Notes: generated by a model from the letters alone, not told the origin. A stretch of DNA of 64,000 nt from an actinobacterium SCGC AAA278-O22 (GCA_000372185.1 AQUA01000003.1:1-64000), one strand, 5' to 3'; counted from the first letter of the stretch, positions 43,680-55,071 are shown. A program made the numbers and translations.

Positions 43680-44824
43680 CGTCCGACTTTCATCAATAAT
43701 TCGCGAGCAGTTCGACGTGCATCTTCCTCAATAGCACTGACATCTGCCAGATCTCGAAGAGCGCCGCTGACGCTACCCCGTAATGAATCGACGACAGCTG
43801 ACACTGTCTGAACAATCTCTGTGAATTTTAATGTACCTCCGACAAAGGCCTGAACCGCAACTTCATTTGCTGCATTAAATACTGCAGGAAGTCCTCCCCC
43901 AAGTGCGCCAACTTCACGAGCGAGTGCAATTGCCGGGAAGCGTTGCGTATCAATCGGAGCAAATGTCCACGAATGTGATTGCGTCCAATCAATTGCTTTG
44001 GTTGCAGCAGGAACTCGGTGCGGATAATTGAGCGCGAGCGAGATTGGCCCCTTCATATTGGGAGGTGAGCCTTGAGCGATAGTAGAACCATCAACAAACT
44101 CCACCATCGAATGCACAACAGATTGCGGATGAATGATTGCTTCGATCTGTGAGTAAGGAATTCCAAAGAGATAATGTGCTTCAATAATTTCAAGGCCCTT
44201 ATTTACCAGCGTTGCCGAGTTAATCGTTACTACTGGACCCATCACCCACGTGGGATGTGCGAGTGCTTCTTGGACCGAAACTCCTGATAAATCGGTGCGG
44301 TCTCTGAAAGGACCACCACTGGCAGTCAGAATTAATCGTGAAATTTCAGATTTATCCTCACCATTGAGCGCCTGCCAAATCGCGGAGTGTTCAGAGTCAA
44401 CAGGAAGTAGTTGATCTTTCTTGGCACGTGCAAGCACTAAGTCTCCACCAGCAACGAGTGATTCTTTATTTGCAAGAGCCACACGATTATCTGCCTCAAG
44501 CGCTGCAAGAGTTGGAGCAAGTCCGATGGAACCGGTAATCCCATTCAGTACTACATCGCAACTGATGGCTGCTACTTCGGTAGCAGCATGAGGTCCATCA
44601 ATTACTTCTACTCCGGGAAGAGCTTGGCGAATGAGTTCTCGGTTTTTCGATACTCCAACAACTTTGACCTTGAATTTCTTTGCTTGTTCAATGAGTAAAT
44701 CAGGGTTGGAACCAGCTGCAGAGAGTGCAACTACGGTAAAGAGATTGGGGTTAGCCTCAACTATTTCAAGAGCTTGTACACCGATAGATCCGGTGGAACC
44801 CAGAATGACGAGTTCGCGGTTCAT
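43676..44824 (-). CDS. dxr: 1-deoxy-D-xylulose-5-phosphate reductoisomerase
   Basis: LGSTGSIGVQALEIV, LANKESLVAGGDLV, LPVDSEHSAIWQ. Confidence 0.98.
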   Translation of the reverse strand: MNRELVILGSTGSIGVQALEIVEANPNLFTVVALSAAGSNPDLLIEQAKKFKVKVVGVSKNRELIRQALPGVEVIDGPHAATEVAAISCDVVLNGITGSIGLAPTLAALEADNRVALANKESLVAGGDLVLARAKKDQLLPVDSEHSAIWQALNGEDKSEISRLILTASGGPFRDRTDLSGVSVQEALAHPTWVMGPVVTINSATLVNKGLEIIEAHYLFGIPYSQIEAIIHPQSVVHSMVEFVDGSTIAQGSPPNMKGPISLALNYPHRVPAATKAIDWTQSHSWTFAPIDTQRFPAIALAREVGALGGGLPAVFNAANEVAVQAFVGGTLKFTEIVQTVSAVVDSLRGSVSGALRDLADVSAIEEDARRTARELLMKVGR

Positions 44825-45615
44825 GAAACTTTGCGCTTGCGACCTACAAATTGTCCGAGAGCGACGATAGTAATAGCAAGGATAAACATGGATGAACCGA
44901 TGACATTTGCTTGAGGTGGAATTCCGCGAGTTGCTGAAACATAGACAAACTTAGGGAAAGTAACCATGGTTCCAGAGTTGAAGTTGGTGATGATGAAGTC
45001 GTCAAATGAAAGGCTAAATGCCAACAGTGCAGCTCCTGCAATTCCTGGAGCAACGAGCGGAAGTGTGACACGGCGGAAAGTCTCTGCTTCATTGGCGTAG
45101 AGATCCATTGCAGCTTGCTCGAGGCGAGGGTCAAGGCTAGCAATGCGAGCTTTGACTGTGACAACAACGAATGAGATACAGAACATCACATGCGCAATGA
45201 CTGTTGGCCAGAAACCAGGGTTGATTTTAAATACAAGGAAGAGTGAGAGAAGTGAAGCTCCTAGAACGATTTCTGGAGTTGCCATGGGCAAGAAGATGAG
45301 CAGGTTAGTGGTGGAACGACCACGGAAATTATGGCGACCGATAGCAAAAGCAATCATGGTGCCAAGAATTGTTGCGATCGTAGTTGCCAAGAAACCGATT
45401 TTGATTGAATTGCCAAGCGCGGTACATACTTCAGGGGCTCCGCAAGGATTCTGCCAATTACTTAAAGTAAAGCCTTTCCAAATCAGATTGCTCTTGCCGC
45501 CATCGTTAAATGAAAATGCGAAGGTGTAGGCAATGGGAATAAATAGGTAAGTAAATGCAATGACTGCATAAATACGAATGAGGTTGCGCTGGAACCAGCG
45601 AGAAATCTTTCTCAT
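44821..45615 (-). CDS. potC: Polyamine ABC transporter permease (PotC type)
   Basis: BPD_transp_1-like TM protein; ends inside the dxr start. Confidence 0.9.
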   Translation of the reverse strand: MRKISRWFQRNLIRIYAVIAFTYLFIPIAYTFAFSFNDGGKSNLIWKGFTLSNWQNPCGAPEVCTALGNSIKIGFLATTIATILGTMIAFAIGRHNFRGRSTTNLLIFLPMATPEIVLGASLLSLFLVFKINPGFWPTVIAHVMFCISFVVVTVKARIASLDPRLEQAAMDLYANEAETFRRVTLPLVAPGIAGAALLAFSLSFDDFIITNFNSGTMVTFPKFVYVSATRGIPPQANVIGSSMFILAITIVALGQFVGRKRKVS

Positions 45616-46475
45616 ACGAGTTCCTCAGTTCCGGCCTTACGAATATAGATAGTCACAAGAATCAGAATTGCTGCCATCAAGGTAAAGGAGAGCGCTGATG
45701 CTGTTGGATAATCAACAATCTTAAAGAAGCGAGAATCGATAACGTTTCCGATCATCTTTGTCTGCGGGCTGCCGAGGATAGCTGCATTGACGTAGTCACC
45801 TGCTGCTGGAATAAAGGTAAGCAAAGTTCCTGCAACCACTCCGGGAAGTGAGAGCGGGAATGTCACTTTGCGGAAAGTGGTAAATCCATTTGCATAGAGA
45901 TCACCTGATGCTTCGAGCGTGCGCGGATCAATGCGATCGATAGATGCATAGAGCGGCAGCGTCATAAATGGCAGGAAGTTATAGGTCATGCCGGCAACTA
46001 CTGCAAAGGCACTTGATGTCAGGGTGGTGCTTTCAGATATGAGGTGAAGTGAGCGAAGAGTAGGAACGACAAATCCCTGTTCTCCAAGAATTTGCTTCCA
46101 CGCAATCGTACGGAGAAGAAATGAGGTAAAGAACGGAGCAACAACAAGAACAAGAAGAAGGTTCTTGAGTTTGCCGGATTTAAAGGCAATCGCATATGCC
46201 AATGGATATGCAATTGCCAGAGCTAGTGCAGTTGCAAGAATTGCATAAACGAAAGATCGACCAAACTGTTCCTTATTTTCAACAAAGGCATCGATGTAAT
46301 TCTGAAAGCGTAATGTCTGTTCGTATTGTCCTGTATCTCCACCAGCGACTGGAGTTTGAGTCGACGTTTGGGCGAGGTTGATAATTGGCAAGATAAAGAA
46401 GGTAAAGAGAAATCCCATTCCAGGCAGAAGTAAGAGATAAGGAGTGCTTAGCCCAAATTTTTTCTGACTGGACAT
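45612..46475 (-). CDS. potB: Polyamine ABC transporter permease (PotB type)
   Basis: FLLRTIAWKQILGEQGFV, TFPLSLPGVVAGTLLTFIPAAGDYVNAAILGS. Confidence 0.92.
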   Translation of the reverse strand: MSSQKKFGLSTPYLLLLPGMGFLFTFFILPIINLAQTSTQTPVAGGDTGQYEQTLRFQNYIDAFVENKEQFGRSFVYAILATALALAIAYPLAYAIAFKSGKLKNLLLVLVVAPFFTSFLLRTIAWKQILGEQGFVVPTLRSLHLISESTTLTSSAFAVVAGMTYNFLPFMTLPLYASIDRIDPRTLEASGDLYANGFTTFRKVTFPLSLPGVVAGTLLTFIPAAGDYVNAAILGSPQTKMIGNVIDSRFFKIVDYPTASALSFTLMAAILILVTIYIRKAGTEELV

Positions 46476-47623
46476 TATTCGTCGAGATCCTCTTCAGGAT
46501 TTACCTCTGTGCCCGCTTCCGCATCTTCATCACCACGAAGTCCAAATGTGAAGATTGGTTCCCAGGAAATGTTGACTGATTCGCCGACGCTAAATGGCGC
46601 AACTCCGTCATCATTTTGTTCGAAGACCATGAGCTCTTGTCCCCACGGCATCATCACTTGATACTGAGTTGAAACACCGATGTATGAAACATCTTCAACT
46701 TTTCCACCAGTCAAGATATTGCCGGAGGTTGCTGTCTGAAGGCGAGAGATGCGGAACTTTTCAGGGCGGATACCTGCATAGATTGCGCTATCTACACCGT
46801 GTGATCGATCCTTTTGCAGCGAAATCTTCTGTCCGTAGAGATCAACAATCTGATTTGCTCCATCGTTTCCTGTGACAGTTCCCTTAATGAGGTTTGACTG
46901 CCCAAGGAAGTTTGCAACAAATGCAGTCTTTGGATTGTCATAAAGATCAGCTGGTGAACCCATTTGTTCAATTTCGCCTTCGTTCATCACAGCGATGGTG
47001 TCAGCCATAGTCATGGCTTCTTCCTGATCATGTGTGACGTGTACGAATGTAATTCCCACTTCCTTTTGAATCCACTTCAGTTCAATCTGCATCTGGCGAC
47101 GAAGTTTGAGATCAAGAGCTCCTAGTGGTTCATCGAGCAGAAGCAGAGCCGGGCGATTAACAATGGCGCGTGCAAGTGCAATGCGCTGCTGCTGTCCACC
47201 TGATAGCTGAGTTGGCTTGCGCTGAGCAAGATGCGGGAGTTCAACGAGAGCTAGCGCCTTATTGACTGCATCATCCACATCTTTAATTCCGCGACGACGC
47301 AGACCGAATGCAATATTTTCAAAGATGGTCAGGTGCGGAAAGAGCGCATAGTTCTGGAAAACTGTATTGATAGGACGCTGATAAGGCTTGGTGTAAGTAA
47401 TATCAGTAGTACCTAGTGAAATTGAACCTTGTGTCGGTTCTTCCAGACCCGCAATCATGCGAAGCGTCGTGGTCTTTCCACATCCTGATGGTCCGAGGAG
47501 AGCGAAGAAAGATCCTTCAGGAATAGTCAGTGACAAATCATTGACGGCGTTGAAATCACCGTATGACTTAGTCAGGTGTGTAAGTCGAAGATCTCCTCTA
47601 GTCGAGGTGGAAACATCTGCCAA
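46475..47623 (-). CDS. potA: Polyamine ABC transporter ATP-binding protein (PotA type; probable TTG start)
   Basis: LLGPSGCGKTTTLRMIAGLE, LSGGQQQRIALARA, LLLDEPLGALD, TOBE domain. The longer ORF overlaps potD. Confidence 0.94.
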   Translation of the reverse strand: MADVSTSTRGDLRLTHLTKSYGDFNAVNDLSLTIPEGSFFALLGPSGCGKTTTLRMIAGLEEPTQGSISLGTTDITYTKPYQRPINTVFQNYALFPHLTIFENIAFGLRRRGIKDVDDAVNKALALVELPHLAQRKPTQLSGGQQQRIALARAIVNRPALLLLDEPLGALDLKLRRQMQIELKWIQKEVGITFVHVTHDQEEAMTMADTIAVMNEGEIEQMGSPADLYDNPKTAFVANFLGQSNLIKGTVTGNDGANQIVDLYGQKISLQKDRSHGVDSAIYAGIRPEKFRISRLQTATSGNILTGGKVEDVSYIGVSTQYQVMMPWGQELMVFEQNDDGVAPFSVGESVNISWEPIFTFGLRGDEDAEAGTEVNPEEDLDE

Positions 47624-47624
47624 C

Positions 47625-48797
47625 TTAGTTACCGGCTGCAGCCTGGAATGCTTCGGTCCACTTAGTCTCTTCAGCTGGTGAAAGTGCCTTGAAGACATGT
47701 AAGCGACTCATGGTTGCCTGAGTTGGGAAGATGTACTCACTCTTCGCAAGTGTTGGATCAATCTTCTCCATCTCAGCTTGTGCGCCTTGTACCGGTGTAA
47801 CGTAATTGACGTATGCAGCTACTTCTGCAGCCACTGCTGGCTCGTAGTAATAATTGATGAGCTTCTCTGCATTGACCTTACTCTCGGCAGTGACTGTTGA
47901 AGGAATGAGGAAGTTATCGCCTGAAATAGTTCCGCCAGATTCTGGGATCGCGAAGTCAAACTTGCCTTCGTTCTCTGTGGAAAGCTGGAAGAGGTCTCCT
48001 GACCATGCGATGACAGCTGTTGCGTCTCCTGAAATTAAATCTTCCTTATATTCATTGCCCTTGACGCCACGGATCCATCCGTCGGCAATCTTCTTCTGCA
48101 AGAAGTCGACAGCGTTCATAAATTGATCTTCAGTACAAGTTTCTGGCTTGATTCCCTGTGAGAGAAGGATGACACCGATGGTGTCGCGCATCTCTGAGAG
48201 AACAACAATCTTTCCCTTATTCTGTGGCTGCCAGAGATCATCAACAGTCTTGAGGCCCTTTGGATTTACCTTGGTATTCCAACCAAGTCCGGCCATGATG
48301 CCCTGCCAAGTGAGTGAGCTATCGCGGTTGGCATCAAAAGATGGGTGTGCAAGTGTTGGAAGAATATTCTTTGCGTTAGGGATGTTGGCCTTATCAAACT
48401 TCTGGGTGTATCCAAGACGGATAAAGCGTGATGCCATCCAGTCAGTTGGAGTAACAATGTCGTAGCCAATATCTTTCTTCAGCTTGAGTTGTCCCTGTAC
48501 CTTGCCGAAGAATTCATCGTTGTCATTAATATCTTCGGAGTACTTAACTTTGATTCCGGTCTGCTTTGTAAATGCTTCAAGAGTTGGATACTTCTTACCT
48601 GACTCATCAACATCGATATAGAGAGTCCAGTTTGCCCAACGAACTGTGTCCTTCGCTGCTCCACTTGATCCGCCAGATCCACACGCTGCGAGCGCACCAG
48701 CACCTGCAACTGCACCAGCACCTGCAAGAAGTGCGCGACGAGAAATCTGCGAATTAATTATTGAACGTGCTTCAGGTGAGAGTGGTTTCTTAGCCAT
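47625..48797 (-). CDS. potD: Spermidine/putrescine-binding lipoprotein (PotD type) with Tat-like signal and lipobox
   Basis: SRRALLAGAGAVAGAGALAAC; KVKYSEDINDNDEFFGKV. Confidence 0.93.
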   Translation of the reverse strand: MAKKPLSPEARSIINSQISRRALLAGAGAVAGAGALAACGSGGSSGAAKDTVRWANWTLYIDVDESGKKYPTLEAFTKQTGIKVKYSEDINDNDEFFGKVQGQLKLKKDIGYDIVTPTDWMASRFIRLGYTQKFDKANIPNAKNILPTLAHPSFDANRDSSLTWQGIMAGLGWNTKVNPKGLKTVDDLWQPQNKGKIVVLSEMRDTIGVILLSQGIKPETCTEDQFMNAVDFLQKKIADGWIRGVKGNEYKEDLISGDATAVIAWSGDLFQLSTENEGKFDFAIPESGGTISGDNFLIPSTVTAESKVNAEKLINYYYEPAVAAEVAAYVNYVTPVQGAQAEMEKIDPTLAKSEYIFPTQATMSRLHVFKALSPAEETKWTEAFQAAAGN

Positions 48798-48928
48798 GCG
48801 GAGAGGCTCCTTTTAAATGCCGGAATAAGGGACGGTTGTGCAGGGCTCATTATGTTGCACTTTTGAGCGTGAACCAAACCTAAATCGAGGTAAATTTTCT
48901 GTGATTTAGCGCTGGCTTCGGCGTGAAG

Positions 48929-50356
48929 TTAGGCGTTGAGGTTGGTCATCACATGCTTGATGCGGGTGTAATCCTCAAAGCCGTAGTTGGAGAGATCCTT
49001 GCCATATCCGCTTCGCTTGAAGCCACCATGTGGCATCTCAGCAACGATAGGGATGTGGGTGTTGATCCAGACGCAGCCGAAATCAAAGGCCTTGGACATA
49101 CGCATCGCGCGACCGTGGTCTTTGGTCCAGACAGATGAGGCCAGTCCGTAATCGACTCCATTCGACATCGCCACAGCTTCGGCTTCATCCTTGAACTTCT
49201 GGATTGTGATGACGGGGCCAAAGATTTCAGATTGAATCAATTCATCGCTCTGTTTGAGATCTGCAATAACTGTAGGAGCCACAAAATAACCAGGGCGATG
49301 TGTTGGTTGTCCACCAGCGACGATGCGAGCATGCGATGGAGTGCGTGAAATAAATCCTTGTACTCGTTCGAACTGTGAAGCGTTATTGACAGGGCCGACG
49401 ATGACATCTTCATCAGGCATGCCCATACCGATGTGGTTGGTAGCTTGATCTGCAAGCAACTTCACCATTTCGTCATAGACGCCCTCTTGAACAAGAACAC
49501 GCGTCGCCGCTGTGCAATCTTGACCAGAATTAAAGTATCCAGCGATTGCAATTCCTTCAGCAGCTGCCTGTAAATCTGCATCATTAAATACAACAACGGG
49601 AGCTTTGCCGCCGAGTTCGAGGTGTACTCGCTTCAGTGATTTCGATGCAGCTGCTGCAACTTCCATACCTGCACGCACCGAACCTGTGACAGAGACCATT
49701 GCTGGAGTTGCGTGATCAACGAGCGCCGCACCTGTGTCGCGTTCTCCCGCGATGACATTGATGACACCATCTGGAAGAAACTCGCCCATGATCTGTGCCA
49801 TGAAGAGAGTTGATACTGGAGTCGTATCACTTGGCTTGAGAACAACAGTATTTCCGGCAGCAATTGCTGGGGCCCATTTCCAGACTGCCATCATCATCGG
49901 GTAGTTCCATGGAGTTACTTGAGCACAGACTCCAATAGGTTCGCGGCGCACATAAGAAGTCATTCCATGCATATATTCACCAGCTGAACGACCTTCAAGG
50001 TTTCGAGCAGCACCAGCAAAGAAACGAATCTGATCCACCATCGGTGGCATTTCTTCAGATGCTGTAAGGCTCTTTGGCTTTCCGCAGTTTTCAGATTCGA
50101 GGTTGACGAATTCGTCAGCACGAGCCTCGATAGCGTCGGCAATCTTTAGTAAAGCGCGCTGACGTTCTGAAGGTGTGGAGTCGCGCCATCCTGGAAATGC
50201 ATCACTCGCTGCCTTCATCGCCTTATCGATATCTGCTGCATTGGATTTAGGTGCAGTTGCAAATGCCTCGCCGGTTGAAGGATTAATCAGCGTTGTCGTT
50301 TCACCTGATGCTCCATCAACTGATTTGCCATTGATGAAATTCTGTAGCTTTCTCAC
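48929..50356 (-). CDS. NAD-dependent aldehyde dehydrogenase (gamma-aminobutyraldehyde/betaine aldehyde type)
   Basis: VTPWNYPMMMAVWKWAPAIAAGNTVVLKPSD, LELGGKAPVVVF, NSGQDCTAATRVLV. Confidence 0.93.
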   Translation of the reverse strand: MRKLQNFINGKSVDGASGETTTLINPSTGEAFATAPKSNAADIDKAMKAASDAFPGWRDSTPSERQRALLKIADAIEARADEFVNLESENCGKPKSLTASEEMPPMVDQIRFFAGAARNLEGRSAGEYMHGMTSYVRREPIGVCAQVTPWNYPMMMAVWKWAPAIAAGNTVVLKPSDTTPVSTLFMAQIMGEFLPDGVINVIAGERDTGAALVDHATPAMVSVTGSVRAGMEVAAAASKSLKRVHLELGGKAPVVVFNDADLQAAAEGIAIAGYFNSGQDCTAATRVLVQEGVYDEMVKLLADQATNHIGMGMPDEDVIVGPVNNASQFERVQGFISRTPSHARIVAGGQPTHRPGYFVAPTVIADLKQSDELIQSEIFGPVITIQKFKDEAEAVAMSNGVDYGLASSVWTKDHGRAMRMSKAFDFGCVWINTHIPIVAEMPHGGFKRSGYGKDLSNYGFEDYTRIKHVMTNLNA

Positions 50357-50359
50357 CTG

Positions 50360-50839
50360 TTATGCCTGACCCTTCGTTGCACGAACCATCTGATCACCGT
50401 GATCGTATGGATGTTTTGTATATGTCTCGAGCCAGCGAGCGATGGTGTACTTACCCGATTCCGTGTGCTCGCCAAATTTCTCTAAATCACTTTCAGTTAA
50501 ACGCTTCACTACATCAAGGGATGCAGCACGTACTGCTGCATAGACAGCAATAGAGTGTGCAACATCACCATCGGCATATGCCAACTTGGGCTCGTTGGCC
50601 CAGGCAGCTTCGTCGTAGCCCTGGATGATCGAACCTTCAGGCTCTGCAACCAGACGGCGCAAGCGCGCATAGGACTGTGCCTCTGAATCTGCCATGTGAT
50701 GGATACATTGACGCGCAGACCATTCATTCTCTGCATGAACATCCAATAAATCTGGAGTTACAGCGCGAGCAAGATTGAGAAAATATTGTGATGCTACTTC
50801 ATATGCTGCAGCTGCTTCTTTCAAATCCACGGATGTCAT
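50360..50839 (-). CDS. DinB family protein
   Basis: ENEWSARQCIHHMADSEAQSYARLR...KHPYDHGDQM (metal-binding His pattern). Confidence 0.85.
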   Translation of the reverse strand: MTSVDLKEAAAAYEVASQYFLNLARAVTPDLLDVHAENEWSARQCIHHMADSEAQSYARLRRLVAEPEGSIIQGYDEAAWANEPKLAYADGDVAHSIAVYAAVRAASLDVVKRLTESDLEKFGEHTESGKYTIARWLETYTKHPYDHGDQMVRATKGQA

Positions 50840-50853
50840 GGAAGTGATACTAG

Positions 50854-51981
50854 TTAATTCTTCTCTTTCTCGGAAGCGGCTAATTGGCCACAAGCCCCAT
50901 CAATTTCACGGCCTCGGGTATCTCGCACAGTAACGGGAACTCCATAACCTTCAAGGATGCGCACAAACTCTGCTTCATCTTCACGGCGCGATGCAGTCCA
51001 CTTTGAACCAGGGGTGGGGTTGAGTGGAATCAAATTCACATGCGCATTTCGGTTTTTGAGAAGACGTCCCAATAAATCTGATCGCCATGATTGATCGTTG
51101 ATGTCACGAATGAGTGCATACTCAATCGAATATCGACGTCCTGTCTTCTTTTCATAGGCATCAGCCGCAGCCAAGACTTCACGAACCTTAAAACGATTAT
51201 TGATGGGAACTAGGCTGTCGCGGAGTTCGTCATCTGGCGTGTGCAGTGACACCGCAAGTGTGCAGTTAATTCCTTCATTTATCAGCTTTTCTATACCTGG
51301 AACAAGCCCCACCGTTGAGACAACGACAGAACGAGCAGAAATTCCAAGTCCATCTGGATTTGGATCTGTGATGTTATGGAGCGTGCGTACAACAGCGTTG
51401 TAGTTAGCAAGTGGTTCGCCCATTCCCATAAAGACGATATTGGAAAGTCGAGTCGGTCCTCCTGGCATTTCACCGTTAGCGCATGCTCGTGCGGCAGCAA
51501 CAATCTGATCGGTGATTTCACCAGCGGAGAGATTGCGAGTAAGTCCGGCTTGTCCTGTGGCGCAGAATGGGCAGTTCATGCCACATCCAGCTTGAGATGA
51601 AATACATACTGTTGTGCGATCTGAATATCGCATCAAGACTGATTCAACGAGAACTCCATCATGCAGTTTCCATAAATCTTTACGGGTCATGCCACCATCT
51701 GTGGTTCGAGTGGTGACTAATTCAATTAATTGAGGAGTGAGGGCATCTGCAATTTTTTGGCGTTCAGCAGCCGGAATATCAGTCCACTCTTCGGGGTTAT
51801 TGGATAGATGAGTGAAGTAATGTGTGGCAACTTGTGCAGCGCGAAATGGTTGAAAGCCAAGTTCTTGCGCAAATGCTTTACGTTCTGCCGGACCACAATC
51901 AGCTAAATGTTTAGGTGCTTTTTTGCGTTGAACTGGTTCATCAAAAACTAATGTGAGTTCTGTTGGTCGCTCGGATGTCAT
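50854..51981 (-). CDS. rlmN: 23S rRNA (adenine(2503)-C(2))-methyltransferase
   Basis: [36 protein letters not shown]. Confidence 0.97.
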   Translation of the reverse strand: MTSERPTELTLVFDEPVQRKKAPKHLADCGPAERKAFAQELGFQPFRAAQVATHYFTHLSNNPEEWTDIPAAERQKIADALTPQLIELVTTRTTDGGMTRKDLWKLHDGVLVESVLMRYSDRTTVCISSQAGCGMNCPFCATGQAGLTRNLSAGEITDQIVAAARACANGEMPGGPTRLSNIVFMGMGEPLANYNAVVRTLHNITDPNPDGLGISARSVVVSTVGLVPGIEKLINEGINCTLAVSLHTPDDELRDSLVPINNRFKVREVLAAADAYEKKTGRRYSIEYALIRDINDQSWRSDLLGRLLKNRNAHVNLIPLNPTPGSKWTASRREDEAEFVRILEGYGVPVTVRDTRGREIDGACGQLAASEKEKN

Positions 51982-52838
51982 AGAAGACCAGAGTCTTGTG
52001 CACGACGCACGATTTCAAGTGCCAGCCACAAGGCAGGGGCTGCAAAGAGAACGGAATCGAGGCGGTCCATAATTCCGCCATGTCCTGGAAGCAGCGAGCC
52101 CATATCTTTAATTGCCATATCACGCTTCAGCGCTGATTCAATCAAGTCACCAGAGGTTGCAGTAAATACAGTGAGTACTCCCGCAAGAGCACCTAACCAC
52201 CAGTGCGAACTCATGATGTAGTGGAAAGCTAGCGAGCCGCCAATGACGGTGAATATGAGTGAACCAATGAGTCCTTCGATGGTTTTCTTAGGGCTAATTT
52301 TCGGAGCCAGTGGGTGCTTTCCAAATAGAACTCCAGTCAAATAAGCAAAAGTGTCATTGCATCCGACGAGAACTACCAATGTCATCACGCGATCTAAACC
52401 ATTGTGAGGACGGGCAAGCAGAATAAGAAAGCCAGCAAGAAACGGTAGATAAATCAGAGCAAGCGCTGAAGCAGATGCGGTGCTGACAAAACCTTCGATT
52501 CCGCGAGGAAGTAAAAGGACAAGCAAACACGGGAAAGCAATCGCGGTAGCTACTGCAAGACCTGAGACTCCCCCGAACCAAGAGGCTGCCGATAGTGCAA
52601 TTGCAGCTGTTGTCAGAGACCACTGGGGAATCTCAATTTTGGTCGTAGTTAAGGCATGGTGAAGTTCGCGAATTCCAAGTACAACTGCAATTGTCACAAG
52701 CGCTGCAAAGAGAATACGAACTGAAGCAAGGGTGAACCAGACGAGAAGAATGAGAAAGACGCTGACCGCAATTGAAGGCAGGAGTTTGCGACCAGCGCGC
52801 TTATTTATCGCTTCGTTGATCGAATGGAGATCAGACAC
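51978..52838 (-). CDS. cdsA: Phosphatidate cytidylyltransferase
   Basis: [33 protein letters not shown]. Confidence 0.96.
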   Translation of the reverse strand: MSDLHSINEAINKRAGRKLLPSIAVSVFLILLVWFTLASVRILFAALVTIAVVLGIRELHHALTTTKIEIPQWSLTTAAIALSAASWFGGVSGLAVATAIAFPCLLVLLLPRGIEGFVSTASASALALIYLPFLAGFLILLARPHNGLDRVMTLVVLVGCNDTFAYLTGVLFGKHPLAPKISPKKTIEGLIGSLIFTVIGGSLAFHYIMSSHWWLGALAGVLTVFTATSGDLIESALKRDMAIKDMGSLLPGHGGIMDRLDSVLFAAPALWLALEIVRRAQDSGLL

Positions 52839-52862
52839 AATGGTAGAACTTCAGTGAAGTCT

Positions 52863-53426
52863 TTAGACTTCGAGAAGTTCAGCCTCCTTGTGCTTGAGGA
52901 GTTCATCGATTTTTGCCACGTGATCTGCTGTGATTTTCTCGAGTTCTTTCTCACCACGACTTAAATCGTCCTTGCCAATTTCGCCATCTTTTTCAAGCTT
53001 CTCCATCAATTCTTTTGCGGTACGGCGAATATTGCGCATCGAAATCTTTGAATCTTCAGCTTTTGTCTTGGCAACCTTGATGTAATCCTTACGGCGCTCT
53101 TCAGTCAATTGTGGGAAGTTCACGCGAATAACAGCGCCATCTGTCGCAGGATTTACTCCCAAATCAGATTCGCGGATTGCCTTTTCAATCGCTGTCATGG
53201 CCCCTTTATCGAATGGAGAGACGATTGCCATCCGTGATTCAGGAACTTGGATAGTTGCAAGCTGTGAAAGTGAAGTGAAAGTACCGTAGTAATCAACCAT
53301 GATCTTGTTAAACATCGCAGGGTGGGCACGACCGGTGCGGATTGCGCCAAAGTCATCTTTAGCAACCTCTACAGCCTTATTCATCTTCTCTGTCGCCTCT
53401 GCGAGTGCGCTGGTTACATCTGCCAT
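52863..53426 (-). CDS. frr: Ribosome recycling factor
   Basis: RTGRAHPAMFNKIMVDYYG, NFPQLTEERRKDYIKVAK. Confidence 0.98.
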   Translation of the reverse strand: MADVTSALAEATEKMNKAVEVAKDDFGAIRTGRAHPAMFNKIMVDYYGTFTSLSQLATIQVPESRMAIVSPFDKGAMTAIEKAIRESDLGVNPATDGAVIRVNFPQLTEERRKDYIKVAKTKAEDSKISMRNIRRTAKELMEKLEKDGEIGKDDLSRGEKELEKITADHVAKIDELLKHKEAELLEV

Positions 53427-53450
53427 GGCTCTGCTCCTTTGTTCTCTCGT

Positions 53451-54173
53451 TTAAGAAACGAGAGTTCCGATCTTTTCACCGCGAACGGCACGGCCAATAT
53501 TTCCATTTGTCATTAAGTCAAAGACCACGATAGGCAACTGGTTTTCACGACAGAGGCTAAAGGCTGCAGCATCTGCAACAGCGAGAGATTTTTGAAGAAC
53601 TTCATCGTAAGAAATTGTGTCGAATTTAATCGCCTTTGGATCTTTGCGAGGATCGGCGTTATAGACGCCATCGACTCCGGACTTTGCAAGGAGAAGCGCT
53701 CCGGCGCCAATTTCGAGTGCGCGTTGGGCAGCAACAGTATCTGTTGTAAAGAACGGCATTCCAGCGCCTGCTCCAAAAATAACTACACGACCTTTTTCAA
53801 GATGGCGGATGGCGCGACGTGGAACATATGGTTCGGCAACTTGACCCATGGTGATCGCGGTTTGAACGCGGGTATCAACACCTTCTTTTTCAAGAAAATC
53901 TTGCAACGCTAAACAGTTCATGACTGTTCCGAGCATTCCCATGTAGTCAGCACGTGAGCGTTCCATGCCACGCTCGGAAAGTTCAGCTCCGCGGAAGAAA
54001 TTACCGCCGCCGACAACGATTGCAATCTGCACTCCACTGCGAACTACATCAGCAATCTGCTTTGCTACATCCTGCAAAACATCGGGATCAACACCGATGC
54101 CTTTATTTCCACCGAAAACTTCTCCAGAAAGCTTAAGGAGCACCCGCTGATACTTTCCTCTTGTACCTGGCAT
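53451..54173 (-). CDS. pyrH: UMP kinase
   Basis: [45 protein letters not shown]. Confidence 0.98.
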   Translation of the reverse strand: MPGTRGKYQRVLLKLSGEVFGGNKGIGVDPDVLQDVAKQIADVVRSGVQIAIVVGGGNFFRGAELSERGMERSRADYMGMLGTVMNCLALQDFLEKEGVDTRVQTAITMGQVAEPYVPRRAIRHLEKGRVVIFGAGAGMPFFTTDTVAAQRALEIGAGALLLAKSGVDGVYNADPRKDPKAIKFDTISYDEVLQKSLAVADAAAFSLCRENQLPIVVFDLMTNGNIGRAVRGEKIGTLVS

Positions 54174-54238
54174 GAGTGCTCCCTTCGCTCCTAAGAATTT
54201 CTAGCTTTTCTTGAGTCTATTACCCTCGATAGAAAAGC

Positions 54239-55066
54239 TTATTGACCCACGCGGAAGCGATGGAATGCCTTCACGGCTGTTCCTGCTTCATCGAGAATCT
54301 GCTTCACAGTCTTCTTTGCATCCTTCGCGAATGCTTGCTCAATCAGTGAAACTTCCTTCACAAAGCCAGTGACGCGACCTTCAATGATCTTTGAAAGTGA
54401 TGCCTCTGGCTTACCTTCGGCGCGAGCTGTCTCTTCTGCAAGGCGACGCTCTGTTTCAATGAGATCTGCAGGGACATCTTCGCGATTGACGAAGCGTGGT
54501 GCGAATGCTGCGATGTGTTGCGCAACATCTTTACCTACTTCAGCTGCTTCCTTAGCAAGTGAGACCAGAACACCAACCTGTGGTGGCAAATCTGGGCTTG
54601 TCTTGTGAAGGTAGAGACCAACTGGTCCTTCGATTACTGCAACGTTACGAACTTCAATCTTCTCACCTAGCGTTGCATTGCCTTCATCGATAACTGACTG
54701 AACGGTCTTGCCGTTAGCCATAGTTGAAGCGAGGAATGCAGCAACATCTGCTGACTTTGATGAAAGTAGGTGATCTACGAGCTCATCGCCAAGTGCAATA
54801 AATCGCTCGCCCTTTGCAACGAAGTCTGTCTCGCAGTTGAGTTCGAGCATGACACCGAGGTCACCTGAAACCTTTGCAACAACTAAACCATTCGAAGTTA
54901 AACGACCTTCGCGCTTTGTAACGCCCTTAAGTCCCTTAACGCGAATGATTTCGACAGCCTTGTCGTAATCACCATCTGCTTCATCGAGCGCCTTCTTGCA
55001 ATCGAGCATTCCTGCTGCAGTCGCTTCACGGAGACGCTTTACATCATCTGCTGAATAGTTAGCCAA
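54239..55066 (-). CDS. tsf: Elongation factor Ts
   Basis: VKRLREATAAGMLDCKKAL, ELNCETDFVAK. Confidence 0.98.
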   Translation of the reverse strand: MANYSADDVKRLREATAAGMLDCKKALDEADGDYDKAVEIIRVKGLKGVTKREGRLTSNGLVVAKVSGDLGVMLELNCETDFVAKGERFIALGDELVDHLLSSKSADVAAFLASTMANGKTVQSVIDEGNATLGEKIEVRNVAVIEGPVGLYLHKTSPDLPPQVGVLVSLAKEAAEVGKDVAQHIAAFAPRFVNREDVPADLIETERRLAEETARAEGKPEASLSKIIEGRVTGFVKEVSLIEQAFAKDAKKTVKQILDEAGTAVKAFHRFRVGQ

Positions 55067-55071
55067 TTTAC

